A model generated the notes under the pieces. It saw only the letters and a list, made by a program, of their open reading frames with translations. It ran no database searches and was not told the origin of the DNA. A program made the position numbers and the translations under genes. Shown here piece by piece: positions 44,654-51,889 of a stretch of DNA of 64,000 bases. Origin of the DNA: an uncultured Bacteroidales bacterium (lineage in GTDB: Bacteria; Bacteroidota; Bacteroidia; Bacteroidales; P3); contig CAJOFL010000002.1 of NCBI GenBank assembly GCA_905233895.1, positions 49,796-113,795 on the forward strand. The letters run 5' to 3'. Every line of letters starts with the position of its first letter. The first letter of the stretch is position 1.

Positions 44654-45406
44654 TCAGATGATACTACAATCTTTTTTTTCTTTTTGTTTATAAAACTCAT
44701 GAACTGCTGCTATCATTCCTTCGTTATCGCGGGCGGGATATGACGGATGGTAATCATCTATTATTAATGTGTCGTTTTGTTTACAATAATAACACCAATC
44801 ATTGTATTTTTTAAATTCCATGTCCGAATATATTTTTAGTGCAATATTTTTTAGAGTACCACTTCCACCACCACAAACAATAATATTAGGTTTTAGGATA
44901 TTTCTTATTTGCTCATCAATAAAATTTTTATCTTGCCAATAATAATCCCATATTATCCCATTTTTAACATTGGCCCCACCAGAAATCTTCTTGACATTTA
45001 CAATAGCTATAGGATATTGCATTGCTTCTGCGGTATACTCTTCCATGGGTTTAGATTCATCAAAGCTTGGCTTATAATTAGCAGTAACTTTATTTAGAGC
45101 CCACAAACATTTGAAAATATTTTGGAAAAAATTACCTCGTATAAAATAAAATTCTTCCCACCAGCGATAATCGTCACCAGGGTTACCATTTGTATCTTTC
45201 ATTAAAAAGAGAATTTTGCGTTTTGCATTTTCCCATTTTTCAACTTCGGAAAAAACATCATTACATTCTGGATTACGATAATAAAGTAATCCATCAAAAC
45301 AAAATAATTCCTGTAGTTCATGGGAGTAGGATTCATGCCAACGATTGCACAAATCGTTTTCTTTTATGTACAATTCGGGTTCTTTTTCGTTGAAAATATT
45401 ATTCAT
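44654..45406 (-). CDS. Possible uracil-DNA-glycosylase-superfamily protein
   Basis: 250 residues, AT-rich. KRKILFLMKDTNGNPGDDYRWW (residues about 62-84) resembles the first UDG-fold strand and GxDPG-like loop. NIIVCGGGSGTLKNIA and DDYHPSYPARD match the second strand and HPS motif. The assignment is by motif pattern only; the family is distant and catalysis is not assured. The start is at 45406, since the in-frame TTG further up lies in the promoter. The leader would be about 8 nt. It lies one base before PLD copy 1. Confidence 0.5.
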   Translation of the reverse strand: MNNIFNEKEPELYIKENDLCNRWHESYSHELQELFCFDGLLYYRNPECNDVFSEVEKWENAKRKILFLMKDTNGNPGDDYRWWEEFYFIRGNFFQNIFKCLWALNKVTANYKPSFDESKPMEEYTAEAMQYPIAIVNVKKISGGANVKNGIIWDYYWQDKNFIDEQIRNILKPNIIVCGGGSGTLKNIALKIYSDMEFKKYNDWCYYCKQNDTLIIDDYHPSYPARDNEGMIAAVHEFYKQKEKKDCSII

Positions 45407-45418
45407 ATTTTTTTTTTG

Positions 45419-45426
45419 CAAAAATA
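45419..45426 (-). promoter_or_regulatory. -7 promoter element (TATTTTTG) for UDG-like/PLD/HEPN unit
   Basis: Minus-strand TATTTTTG at 45426-45419, 12 bp before the ATG. It lacks the island palindrome, so this unit is controlled differently from its neighbours. Confidence 0.65.
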
Positions 45427-45556
45427 CACAAATTTTTCTAATTCATTTTTTAATCAACTCTCTGTCCGTGAATGACCGAAGTTTCGCAGACAGGTCTGTT
45501 TGTTGATTTATAGAAGCCTTACATATATTTCTGACATTGATGCATGCTTTAACATT

Positions 45557-46228
45557 TTAATCCTCAAGCGGTACAACATCCACGGGCATACTTATCTGGT
45601 AGTTGAAGGCATAGGTGGTCATGCGGAGGAGGTCGGGGATGGAGTAGTGCATGTGGGTGCAGAGGGCGTGGACGGCGTAGCAGACGCAAAGGTGGTCGAG
45701 CTGAGGAATGCGGAGGGGACCTTCAGCCCAAGTCTGGCCGTCGTCAAGGTTGCAGACATGGTCACCACAGCACCAGCAGATGTCGTCAAGCCGCGAGTTC
45801 TCGCCGATGACCCACAGCATCTCGTTCCACCGCGAGCCGTAGAAAGCATCCTCCTCCATCGGGAAGAGTTGCGGATCTTCTTCGTTGTGACTATAGAAGA
45901 GGGTGGTCTCCAACTCGAAAGGTTCGCCGCTGAGGGTATGGATGGCGTACATCTGCTCCTGCAGCGTGCGGTGGCGCTCGTTCAGCTGCTTCGTCAGCGC
46001 CAGCAGCCGCTCGTTGACCACCTCGAAGCGCCGCACCTCGCCCTCGGTGGCGTGCTTTCCGAACATCTCGTCAAGTATCCATTTCCTAGTGCCTAGGTGG
46101 TCGTCAATCACCTCCTTCGTCGCCTTGTCCCAATAGCCATCAAATGGCTTTGCAATACGCAGGATATAATCCTCGCAGTCCTGCAGCCGCTTGCGCAGCT
46201 GGTCGATGTTGTCTTTCTCTTTTTGCAT
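45557..46228 (-). CDS. Unknown protein of the island
   Basis: 223 residues. A helical N-terminus with Leu/Arg/Glu heptads (KDNIDQLRKRLQDCEDYILRI and RFEVVNERLLALTKQLNERHRTLQEQ) precedes a C-terminal region rich in Cys, His and Trp (LDDICWCCGDHVCNLDDGQTW, LDHLCVCYAVHALCTHMHYS). The Cys/His cluster could bind zinc. No family is recognised. The promoter has the island palindrome. A fragment of a second copy lies at 42817-42877, next to the coiled-coil gene. Its GC content is like the core genome, unlike that of the HEPN and UDG-like genes. Confidence 0.65.
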   Translation of the reverse strand: MQKEKDNIDQLRKRLQDCEDYILRIAKPFDGYWDKATKEVIDDHLGTRKWILDEMFGKHATEGEVRRFEVVNERLLALTKQLNERHRTLQEQMYAIHTLSGEPFELETTLFYSHNEEDPQLFPMEEDAFYGSRWNEMLWVIGENSRLDDICWCCGDHVCNLDDGQTWAEGPLRIPQLDHLCVCYAVHALCTHMHYSIPDLLRMTTYAFNYQISMPVDVVPLED

Positions 46229-46251
46229 ATCTTAGCGTCTTTTTTCAGCTG

Positions 46252-46287
46252 CAAAGATAGCAAAACTGTGCGCCACATCGTGACACA
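46252..46287 (-). promoter_or_regulatory. Promoter with island palindrome, copy 3
   Basis: Minus strand: TGTGTCACGATGTGGCGCA (46287-46269), 9-bp spacer CAGTTTTGC, TATCTTTG (46259-46252). It drives the gene at 45557-46228. Palindrome core and spacing match the other two copies. Confidence 0.75.
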
Positions 46288-46349
46288 CCAAAATACCAAT
46301 CGTCAAATTCATATTAAATTTGGTGATTTTGCGGATTCTATCGTTGCCT

Positions 46350-46892
46350 TTACTTTACCTCATCCAGTGCGCCTGTTTCGGAATCAATAATGAAGCCACG
46401 TACAGTGATGTCTTTGGGTACGAGGGGATGGGTGCGGATAATTTCGACAGTCTTCCTGACGCTTTCCTCCGTGTCCTTGAAGCCTTCCAACCAATGGTTT
46501 AGGTCAATGCCGCATTTGCGGATGGTATCCAGGGTTTGGTCGGTGACCCCTCTGGCCAGCATCTCGTCGTGGAAGTGGTCATAGCTCATGTGGCAGGCTC
46601 CGCAATGAGAGTGTGCCACCACCATAATGCTGTCCACGCCAAGCTCATAGATGGCCACAACAAGGCTGCGGATGGCTGAGTCAAAAGGAGTGATGACCAG
46701 TCCACCAGCGTTTTTGATAATCTTTGCGTCGCCATTGCGCAAGCCGAGGGCGGCAGGCAGCAATTCCGTGAGGCGTGTGTCCATACACGACAGTACGGCC
46801 AGTTTTTTGTCGGGGTACTTGTCTGTGACATACTTTTCATATCCCTTTCCCGCAACGAATCTCTTGTTGTATTCAATAATACTGTCTATCAT
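46350..46892 (-). CDS. Beta-class carbonic anhydrase
   Basis: 180 residues. Zinc-binding CxDxR motif SCMDTRL (residues about 35-41) and HxxC in VVAHSHCGACHM (about 93-104). The short form with DxR catalytic dyad is intact. Interconverts carbon dioxide and bicarbonate in the cytosol. Core-type codon use. It follows PLD copy 2 by 24 bp and sits between two island elements, so the island has either formed around it or carried it in. Confidence 0.93.
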   Translation of the reverse strand: MIDSIIEYNKRFVAGKGYEKYVTDKYPDKKLAVLSCMDTRLTELLPAALGLRNGDAKIIKNAGGLVITPFDSAIRSLVVAIYELGVDSIMVVAHSHCGACHMSYDHFHDEMLARGVTDQTLDTIRKCGIDLNHWLEGFKDTEESVRKTVEIIRTHPLVPKDITVRGFIIDSETGALDEVK

Positions 46893-46916
46893 AATAATAT
46901 AAGTTATAGTTCACAT

Positions 46917-47429
46917 TTATCCAATCCTGTCGCCGCAAAAGTCCTTCCTTTTGCAAGTCTTGCAGCAATGGCCTAGCCAGACGCTGTCGAGGTGGTCGGC
47001 GGCGGCATCGACCAGTTGCGGCTCGTCGGTGAGGATGCCGGCCTCGAAGTTGCGGTTGCAGTCGCCCTTCATGCCGATGCCGGCACCTGTGAGGTTGGCG
47101 GAGCCGATGTAGGCCACAGAACAATCGAATATCATTATTTTGAAATGCACACGTGGACAAAGCTTCCGTTCCAGTTTCGACCACAGCCCAGGATATTTGT
47201 CGAAGTCTGCTCGGAAGTTCTCGCCCGGTTCCTTTGCGTGGAGCAGTCGCACAGCGACACCGCGTTTCAGCAGTTTGTCGAGCACCGACAGGAACGGCAC
47301 CACATCCCTTCCTCCCTCCACATACAAGTCCTTGAGGTCTGCGGTACCAATCCATAGGTCGTGCCTGACCTTATCGCAAAGCGCCAGCACCTTTGTGTGG
47401 TGTTCCTTATCGGCGATATACTCAATCAT
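46917..47429 (-). CDS. PLD-family phosphodiesterase, copy 2
   Basis: 170 residues from MIEYIADKEHHTKVL. It differs from copy 1 at about 18 positions. The HKD motif VHFKIMIFD, the SANLTGAGIGMKGD block and the Cys cluster (CKTCKRKDFC) are all kept, so both copies look functional. It starts 12 bp after the U32 peptidase gene and ends just before the carbonic anhydrase. The last bases (AATCCTGTCGCCGCAAAAG at 46923) recur at the ends of copy 1 and of the fragment at 43284. Confidence 0.82.
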   Translation of the reverse strand: MIEYIADKEHHTKVLALCDKVRHDLWIGTADLKDLYVEGGRDVVPFLSVLDKLLKRGVAVRLLHAKEPGENFRADFDKYPGLWSKLERKLCPRVHFKIMIFDCSVAYIGSANLTGAGIGMKGDCNRNFEAGILTDEPQLVDAAADHLDSVWLGHCCKTCKRKDFCGDRIG

Positions 47430-47441
47430 TTCAATTCTCCG

Positions 47442-48689
47442 CTAGAATTCTTCGATGACCTTGTCGACGCGGTAGACTTTGTCGCCGCGACGGAGGGGTT
47501 CGGTGGTGGCGAAGCTGAAGCGGTCGCCCTGATGCACTTCGGGGATGGGGTCGCGCTCAAGGCGAAGTTCTTTGACGGTGGCACGGTATACTCCGGTAGT
47601 TTCGCCCATAACGATGATATCGTCGCCGGGATGCAGCACTTCGTTGGTCTGCATCTGCACTTCGGCGACGCCGATGCGGTTGAAATAGTTCTTCACCAAT
47701 CCCAAGTACACTTTATTCTCTGTGGCCTGCGAACCGTAGCGTTCGCTCCATTCGCCCAGGCGGCGACCGAGGTAGTAACCATCCCAGAAGCCGCGATTGA
47801 AGACGGTGGCGAGCCGCTGCATCCAGAGGTCGATCTTCTCCTTGCTGTAGCTGCCGTCGGCGATAGCTTCAACAGCCTCGCGGTAGCATTCAGTGACCGT
47901 CCGCACATAGTCGGCCGAGCGTCCGCGCCCTTCAATCTTCAGCACCCGAACGCCGGCTTTCACTATCTTGTCGAGGAATCCGATAGTACAGAGGTCTTTG
48001 GGCGACATGATATACTCGTTGTCTATCTCCAGTTCGAGGTCGCTCTCCTTATCCTTTACGATATATCCCCGACGGCAAAGTTGAAGGCAGGCGCCGCGGT
48101 TGGCAGAATAGTTGTAGTTGTCGAGCGAGAGGTAGCACTTGCCGCTAACACTCATGCAGAGTGCGCCGTGGGCGAACACCTCAACTTGTACCAGCTCACC
48201 TTTCGGGCCGCGGATATCGTCCGCGGCGATGAAACGTGTTATCTCGGCCACCTGCTCGAGTGGCAACTCGCGGGCGGTGACTATGACATCGGCGAACTGG
48301 GCGTAGTAGCGGACGGCCTCGATATTGGAGACGTTGCACTGGGTGGAGATGTGTACCTCGATGCCGATTCGGTTAGCGTATGTGATGACGGCCATGTCGG
48401 ATGCGATGATGGCGCTCACGCCGGCCTCTTTGGCGGCCTGCAGCAACTGGTGCATCTCCTCAATCTCGCTGTTATAGATGATGGTGTTGACGGTAAGGTA
48501 GGTACGTACTCCTGCGGCATGGGCGATGGTGCAGATGCGTTTGAGGTCGTCAACGGTGAAGTTGGCCGCTGAACGGGAGCGCATATTGAGTTTCCCGACT
48601 CCGAAATAGACGGCGTTGGCACCGCCCTGTATGGCTGCCTGCAGGCTCTCGTAGGAGCCAACAGGACTCATTATTTCAATTGATTGCAT
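47442..48689 (-). CDS. U32-family peptidase / tRNA hydroxylation-type protein
   Basis: 415 residues. U32 signature region: IEIMSPVGSYESLQAAIQGGANAVYFG at the N-terminus, FAHGALCMSVSGKCYLS with the Cys cluster, NRGACLQLCRRGY, and LKIEGRGRSADYVRTVTECYREA. The family (YegQ/TrhP/RlhA types) is implicated in prephenate-dependent tRNA or rRNA hydroxylation rather than proteolysis. It is complete with a beta-barrel-like C-terminus (LHPGDDIIVMGETTGVY). It is the most upstream plausible core gene before the island. Confidence 0.88.
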   Translation of the reverse strand: MQSIEIMSPVGSYESLQAAIQGGANAVYFGVGKLNMRSRSAANFTVDDLKRICTIAHAAGVRTYLTVNTIIYNSEIEEMHQLLQAAKEAGVSAIIASDMAVITYANRIGIEVHISTQCNVSNIEAVRYYAQFADVIVTARELPLEQVAEITRFIAADDIRGPKGELVQVEVFAHGALCMSVSGKCYLSLDNYNYSANRGACLQLCRRGYIVKDKESDLELEIDNEYIMSPKDLCTIGFLDKIVKAGVRVLKIEGRGRSADYVRTVTECYREAVEAIADGSYSKEKIDLWMQRLATVFNRGFWDGYYLGRRLGEWSERYGSQATENKVYLGLVKNYFNRIGVAEVQMQTNEVLHPGDDIIVMGETTGVYRATVKELRLERDPIPEVHQGDRFSFATTEPLRRGDKVYRVDKVIEEF

Positions 48690-49619
48690 TTATTTGTAGA
48701 TGTCGAACACATTCATATCGGTCCACTTGGTGGGCACCAGCTTGGCATCGCGCATAGTGGCGTCCATAGTGGTCACGCGTCCAGAGAACACCTGCTCCAC
48801 GAAGCCGCAGAAGAAATCTACGCTTCCAGGCAGGAACGAGGCCACTTCGTGTCCGATACCCTCGTAGCGCACAATCCACACCGGGAAGTCCTGCTTCTTC
48901 ATCTGCTTGAACACGTTGTGCGCACCCCATAGCGCATGACTCAGCACTGGCGGGAACTTCTTATAGGCCACAATCTTGTCCTTTGTGCCGTGCATCAGCA
49001 TCGTGGGGGCGGGAGGTGTCTTGTACTTGGGCTTGCCCTTACACATGATGGCACCGGAGTAGGGTACCACGGCGGCAGGTTTCCATCCTTCGGGTAATAT
49101 GGAAACTGCAGGCAGTTGATTTGCACGGCAATAGTCCATCTGCAACACACTGATGGCGCCGGCGGAGCAGCCTGTGAGAACAATACGTTCGGGGTTGATG
49201 CCCAGTTCGTTGGCATGTGCTACAATGTATGTACAGGCGGCAGCAACGTCCTCGGCGGCCATATCTATCACTTCCTGGAACATATCGTTCATGTGCGACA
49301 ACCCCTTGTAGCGGTGGACGAGGGAGGTGTCTTTCAAGCCGAGACGGTAGTCGGGGCTGACCACCACGAAGCCGCGCTCGGTGAGCATCTGTGCAATCTT
49401 GGTCTGCAATTCATCGTCTCGCTCGCCGACCACGAAACCGCCGCCGAACACGGCGACTACGCAAGCCGAGTCGGGTCGCGGCTGTGCCGGATGCCATACG
49501 TCGAGAAAAAGCGTGGAATCGCGCTCGACGAAGGCGAAGGTCTCCTTCTTTTGCGCATCACAAAGTGAAAACTGAAAAGCGAAAAGCGAAAGCGCCGCAA
49601 GAATCAATATCTTCTTCAT
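48690..49619 (-). CDS. Secreted alpha/beta-hydrolase (esterase-like)
   Basis: 309 residues from MKKILILAALSLFAFQFSLCDAQ, a signal peptide. Oxyanion-type motif VFGGGFVVGE, nucleophile elbow LTGCSAGAIS (GxSxG with Ser), acid region DKIVAYKKFP, and His in YEGIGHEVASFL. Typical of esterase/lipase-family proteins of Bacteroidales. The signal-peptide tip (FAFQFSLCDA) is coded by a heptamer array (AAAGCGA units). Upstream in-frame codons are not signal-like, so the start is at 49619. It abuts the U32 gene with no gap. Confidence 0.85.
   Translation of the reverse strand: MKKILILAALSLFAFQFSLCDAQKKETFAFVERDSTLFLDVWHPAQPRPDSACVVAVFGGGFVVGERDDELQTKIAQMLTERGFVVVSPDYRLGLKDTSLVHRYKGLSHMNDMFQEVIDMAAEDVAAACTYIVAHANELGINPERIVLTGCSAGAISVLQMDYCRANQLPAVSILPEGWKPAAVVPYSGAIMCKGKPKYKTPPAPTMLMHGTKDKIVAYKKFPPVLSHALWGAHNVFKQMKKQDFPVWIVRYEGIGHEVASFLPGSVDFFCGFVEQVFSGRVTTMDATMRDAKLVPTKWTDMNVFDIYK
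49562..49594. repeat. Heptamer array (AAAAGCGA-like) in the esterase signal peptide
   Basis: AAAGTGA, AAACTGA, AAAGCGA, AAAGCGA, AAGCG on the plus strand. It encodes FAFQFSLC of the signal sequence, so a repeat has become part of an export signal. Confidence 0.6.
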
Positions 49620-49639
49620 TTGTTTTAACTTCTTAACTC

Positions 49640-50374
49640 CTAAAAATGGAACGTCAAACCGTTGCTTATGGTCAGGAAGTCGGCAGTGAAATGTTCGCCG
49701 CCGTTGGTGTTGATGTCGCTGAGCCACGAGAAGCTGAGTCGCAGGCAGTATTTCACGTGCTCACCGCCGATGCGGAACTGCAACTGCGGTTCAATCAGTA
49801 GGTTGGGGGTGCTGTAGTGCGAGCAGCGTTCGGGCATAATCTCCCCGTCGGCGTTGTAGCGGTTATACTGGTAGTCTGGCAGATAGGCGCCGCCTTTCAG
49901 GCCGAACGCCAGGTCGATATGTGCGCGGCTGAGGTCGTGCCAGCCGATATTCACCTGGCCGAAGGGCAGTCCGAAATGGCCGGAATAGGCGTAGGTTCCG
50001 GTACCTGTGGTGTCGGACGACGAGGTGCTGGCCTCGCGCCACGAGCTGCCGAATCCGTAGCCGGCATAGCCTTCTAGCACCCCGTGTTCGCCCAGCGGAA
50101 GGTAGGCGCCGGGGGCGGCCTGTACATAGATATTATCGCCGCCGTAGTTCAGGTGGCCCTGCACGGCGAACCATTCGGTTACTCCGTAGGTTACTGTGCC
50201 GCCGAAGGTGATGACATCGGGCAGGAGCCATGTGCTTACGCCTAGTGCGGCATCGACGCGAGTATCGCCCGGATGGTTAATAAGCGGTATATCAACGGTC
50301 TGTGGATGGTAGATGCTGCAACTGCCGAGGGTGAGCAGAGCGGCAACAGCGAGTGTTTGTGCGAAGTGTTTCAT
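49640..50374 (-). CDS. Outer-membrane-associated lipoprotein, beta-rich
   Basis: 244 residues from MKHFAQTLAVAALLTLGSCS, with lipobox LGSC. The mature part is rich in Gly/Tyr with alternating strands (VTEWFAVQGHLNYGGDNIYVQAAPGAYLPLG, VLEGYAGYGFGSSW, QVNIGWHDLSRAHIDLAFGLKGG), like a small barrel or sheet. It ends in aromatic LTFHF, typical of an outer-membrane barrel terminus. The start is chosen after the promoter at 50416-50423. Function unknown. Confidence 0.75.
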   Translation of the reverse strand: MKHFAQTLAVAALLTLGSCSIYHPQTVDIPLINHPGDTRVDAALGVSTWLLPDVITFGGTVTYGVTEWFAVQGHLNYGGDNIYVQAAPGAYLPLGEHGVLEGYAGYGFGSSWREASTSSSDTTGTGTYAYSGHFGLPFGQVNIGWHDLSRAHIDLAFGLKGGAYLPDYQYNRYNADGEIMPERCSHYSTPNLLIEPQLQFRIGGEHVKYCLRLSFSWLSDINTNGGEHFTADFLTISNGLTFHF

Positions 50375-50415
50375 AATCTGTTGCGTGTGTTGTGGGGCAA
50401 CCACAAATTTTTTTG

Positions 50416-50423
50416 CAAAAATA
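50416..50423 (-). promoter_or_regulatory. -7 promoter element (TATTTTTG) for the lipoprotein gene
   Basis: Minus-strand TATTTTTG at 50423-50416, 41 bp before the ATG at 50374. Confidence 0.65.
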
Positions 50424-50569
50424 CGATTTTTTGCCCTTTTGACCAAAAAAAAATTCTACCGTTTATGAATGTGAATTTCAAAAAATGTTAAAGTGCTGAT
50501 ACTGTGTGTTATATAATGTTAAAAATCACGTAACTCCAAGAACGCCAGTATGTTGACCCCACCTTCGCC

Positions 50570-50602
50570 TGATCAACGCCTGATCAACGCCTGATCAACG
50601 CC
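50570..50602. repeat. 11-bp array TGATCAACGCC, three units
   Basis: Three exact TGATCAACGCC units followed by TGCCC. Same unit, period and terminal TGCCC as at 20973-21016. Confidence 0.85.
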
Positions 50603-50668
50603 TGCCCTCCTATACCCCTTTTCGGGAACTTCGGTTCAACTTTTTTTGGCGGTTTCGGAAAAAGTTTG

Positions 50669-50676
50669 TATATTTG
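50669..50676 (+). promoter_or_regulatory. -7 promoter element (TATATTTG) for fructose-bisphosphate aldolase
   Basis: TATATTTG 34 bp before the ATG at 50711, after a GTTTCGGAAAAAG stretch. Confidence 0.65.
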
Positions 50677-50710
50677 CACTTTCAAAATTAACATAAAAAA
50701 CATCAACAAT

Positions 50711-51709
50711 ATGGTAGACTACAAGAAAATAGGCCTTGTGAACACCCGCGAGATGTTCCGTAAGGCTGTGAACGGCGGCTATGCCATTCCTGCGTTCAAT
50801 TTCAACAACATGGAGCAGATGCAGGCCATCATCCAGGCCGCTGTCGAGACCAAGAGTCCCGTCATCCTCCAGGTGTCGAAGGGTGCCCGTGACTATGCCA
50901 ACCCGACGCTCCTGCGCTACATGGCCGAAGGCGCCGTCGAGTATGCCAAGGAACTTGGCTGCCCCAACCCGCAGATTGTGCTTCACCTCGACCACGGCGA
51001 CAGCTTCGAGACCTGCAAGAGCTGCATCGACATGGGCTTCTCGAGTGTGATGTACGACGGCAGCGCTCTGCCCTACGAGGAGAATATCAAGATTTCGCGC
51101 CAGGTAGTTGAATATGCCCACAAGTACGACGTCACCGTCGAGTGCGAGCTCGGCGTGTTGGCCGGCGTGGAGGACGAGGTGTCCTCCGAGGTGAGCCATT
51201 ACACCAAGCCCGAGGAGGTGATCGACTTCGCCACCCGCACCGGTTGCGACTCCCTCGCAATCTCCATCGGCACCTCGCACGGCGCCTACAAGTTCAAACC
51301 CGAGCAGTGCACCGTCGATCCCAAGACCGGCCGTTTGCTGCCTCCTCCGCTGGCTTTCGACGTGCTTGAGGCCGTCGAGAAGAAGCTCCCCGGCTTCCCC
51401 ATCGTGCTCCACGGCTCCAGCTCGGTGCCGCAGGACGAGGTGGACACCATCAACGCCAACGGTGGCGCCCTGAAGGCCGCCGTCGGTATCCCTGAGGAGC
51501 AGCTCCGCAAGGCCGCCAAGAGTGCCGTCTGCAAGATCAACATCGACAGCGACAGCCGTCTGGCTATGACCGCCGCCATCCGCAAGCACATGGCCGAGCA
51601 TCCCGACCATTTCGACCCGCGTCAGTACCTCAAGCCCGCCCGCGAGAGCATGAAGAAGATGTACATCCACAAGATTGTCAACGTCCTCGGCTCGAACGAC
51701 AAACTGTAA
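50711..51709 (+). CDS. fba: Class II fructose-1,6-bisphosphate aldolase
   Basis: 332 residues. Glycolytic and gluconeogenic aldol cleavage, zinc dependent. Visible: AIPAFNFNNMEQMQAII, zinc/catalytic motif HLDHGDSFETC, VMYDGSALPYEENI, GVLAGVEDE, SIGTSHGAYKF, VLHGSSSVP, and INIDSDSRLA. The start is at 50711 (MVDYKKIGLVNTREM), after the promoter. It is a single gene with a strong terminator. Confidence 0.95.
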   Translation: MVDYKKIGLVNTREMFRKAVNGGYAIPAFNFNNMEQMQAIIQAAVETKSPVILQVSKGARDYANPTLLRYMAEGAVEYAKELGCPNPQIVLHLDHGDSFETCKSCIDMGFSSVMYDGSALPYEENIKISRQVVEYAHKYDVTVECELGVLAGVEDEVSSEVSHYTKPEEVIDFATRTGCDSLAISIGTSHGAYKFKPEQCTVDPKTGRLLPPPLAFDVLEAVEKKLPGFPIVLHGSSSVPQDEVDTINANGGALKAAVGIPEEQLRKAAKSAVCKINIDSDSRLAMTAAIRKHMAEHPDHFDPRQYLKPARESMKKMYIHKIVNVLGSNDKL

Positions 51710-51732
51710 TAGATAGATTGAAGATAAATGAA

Positions 51733-51774
51733 AGCCCGCTGAACTTTGTTCGGCGGGCTCTTTTGTTTTTTTTT
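51733..51774 (+). terminator. Intrinsic terminator after the aldolase gene
   Basis: AGCCCGCTGAAC / GTTCGGCGGGCT stem (12 bp, loop TTT) followed by TTTTGTTTTTTTTT. Confidence 0.9.
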
Positions 51775-51863
51775 GAAGCTATTAGTTTTTTGAATTTGAG
51801 TACAAATGTAATACGGTTTTCCGCAATTGGCAAAATAAATTTCTCTATATCATAAAAAAGTAG

Positions 51864-51871
51864 TATTTTTG
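51864..51871 (+). promoter_or_regulatory. -7 promoter element (TATTTTTG) for sppA
   Basis: TATTTTTG 18 bp before the ATG at 51890; it also drives folP and cdaA if these are co-transcribed. Confidence 0.65.
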
Positions 51872-51889
51872 CAGTCTAATTTTTGGAAT

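Larger units (their letters stand above)
50375..50710. other. 336-bp divergent spacer, no gene
   Basis: Holds the promoter of the lipoprotein gene (minus), an AT-rich middle, the TGATCAACGCC array (50570-50602) and the aldolase promoter (plus). No coding frame with normal codon use is seen. Confidence 0.55.
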
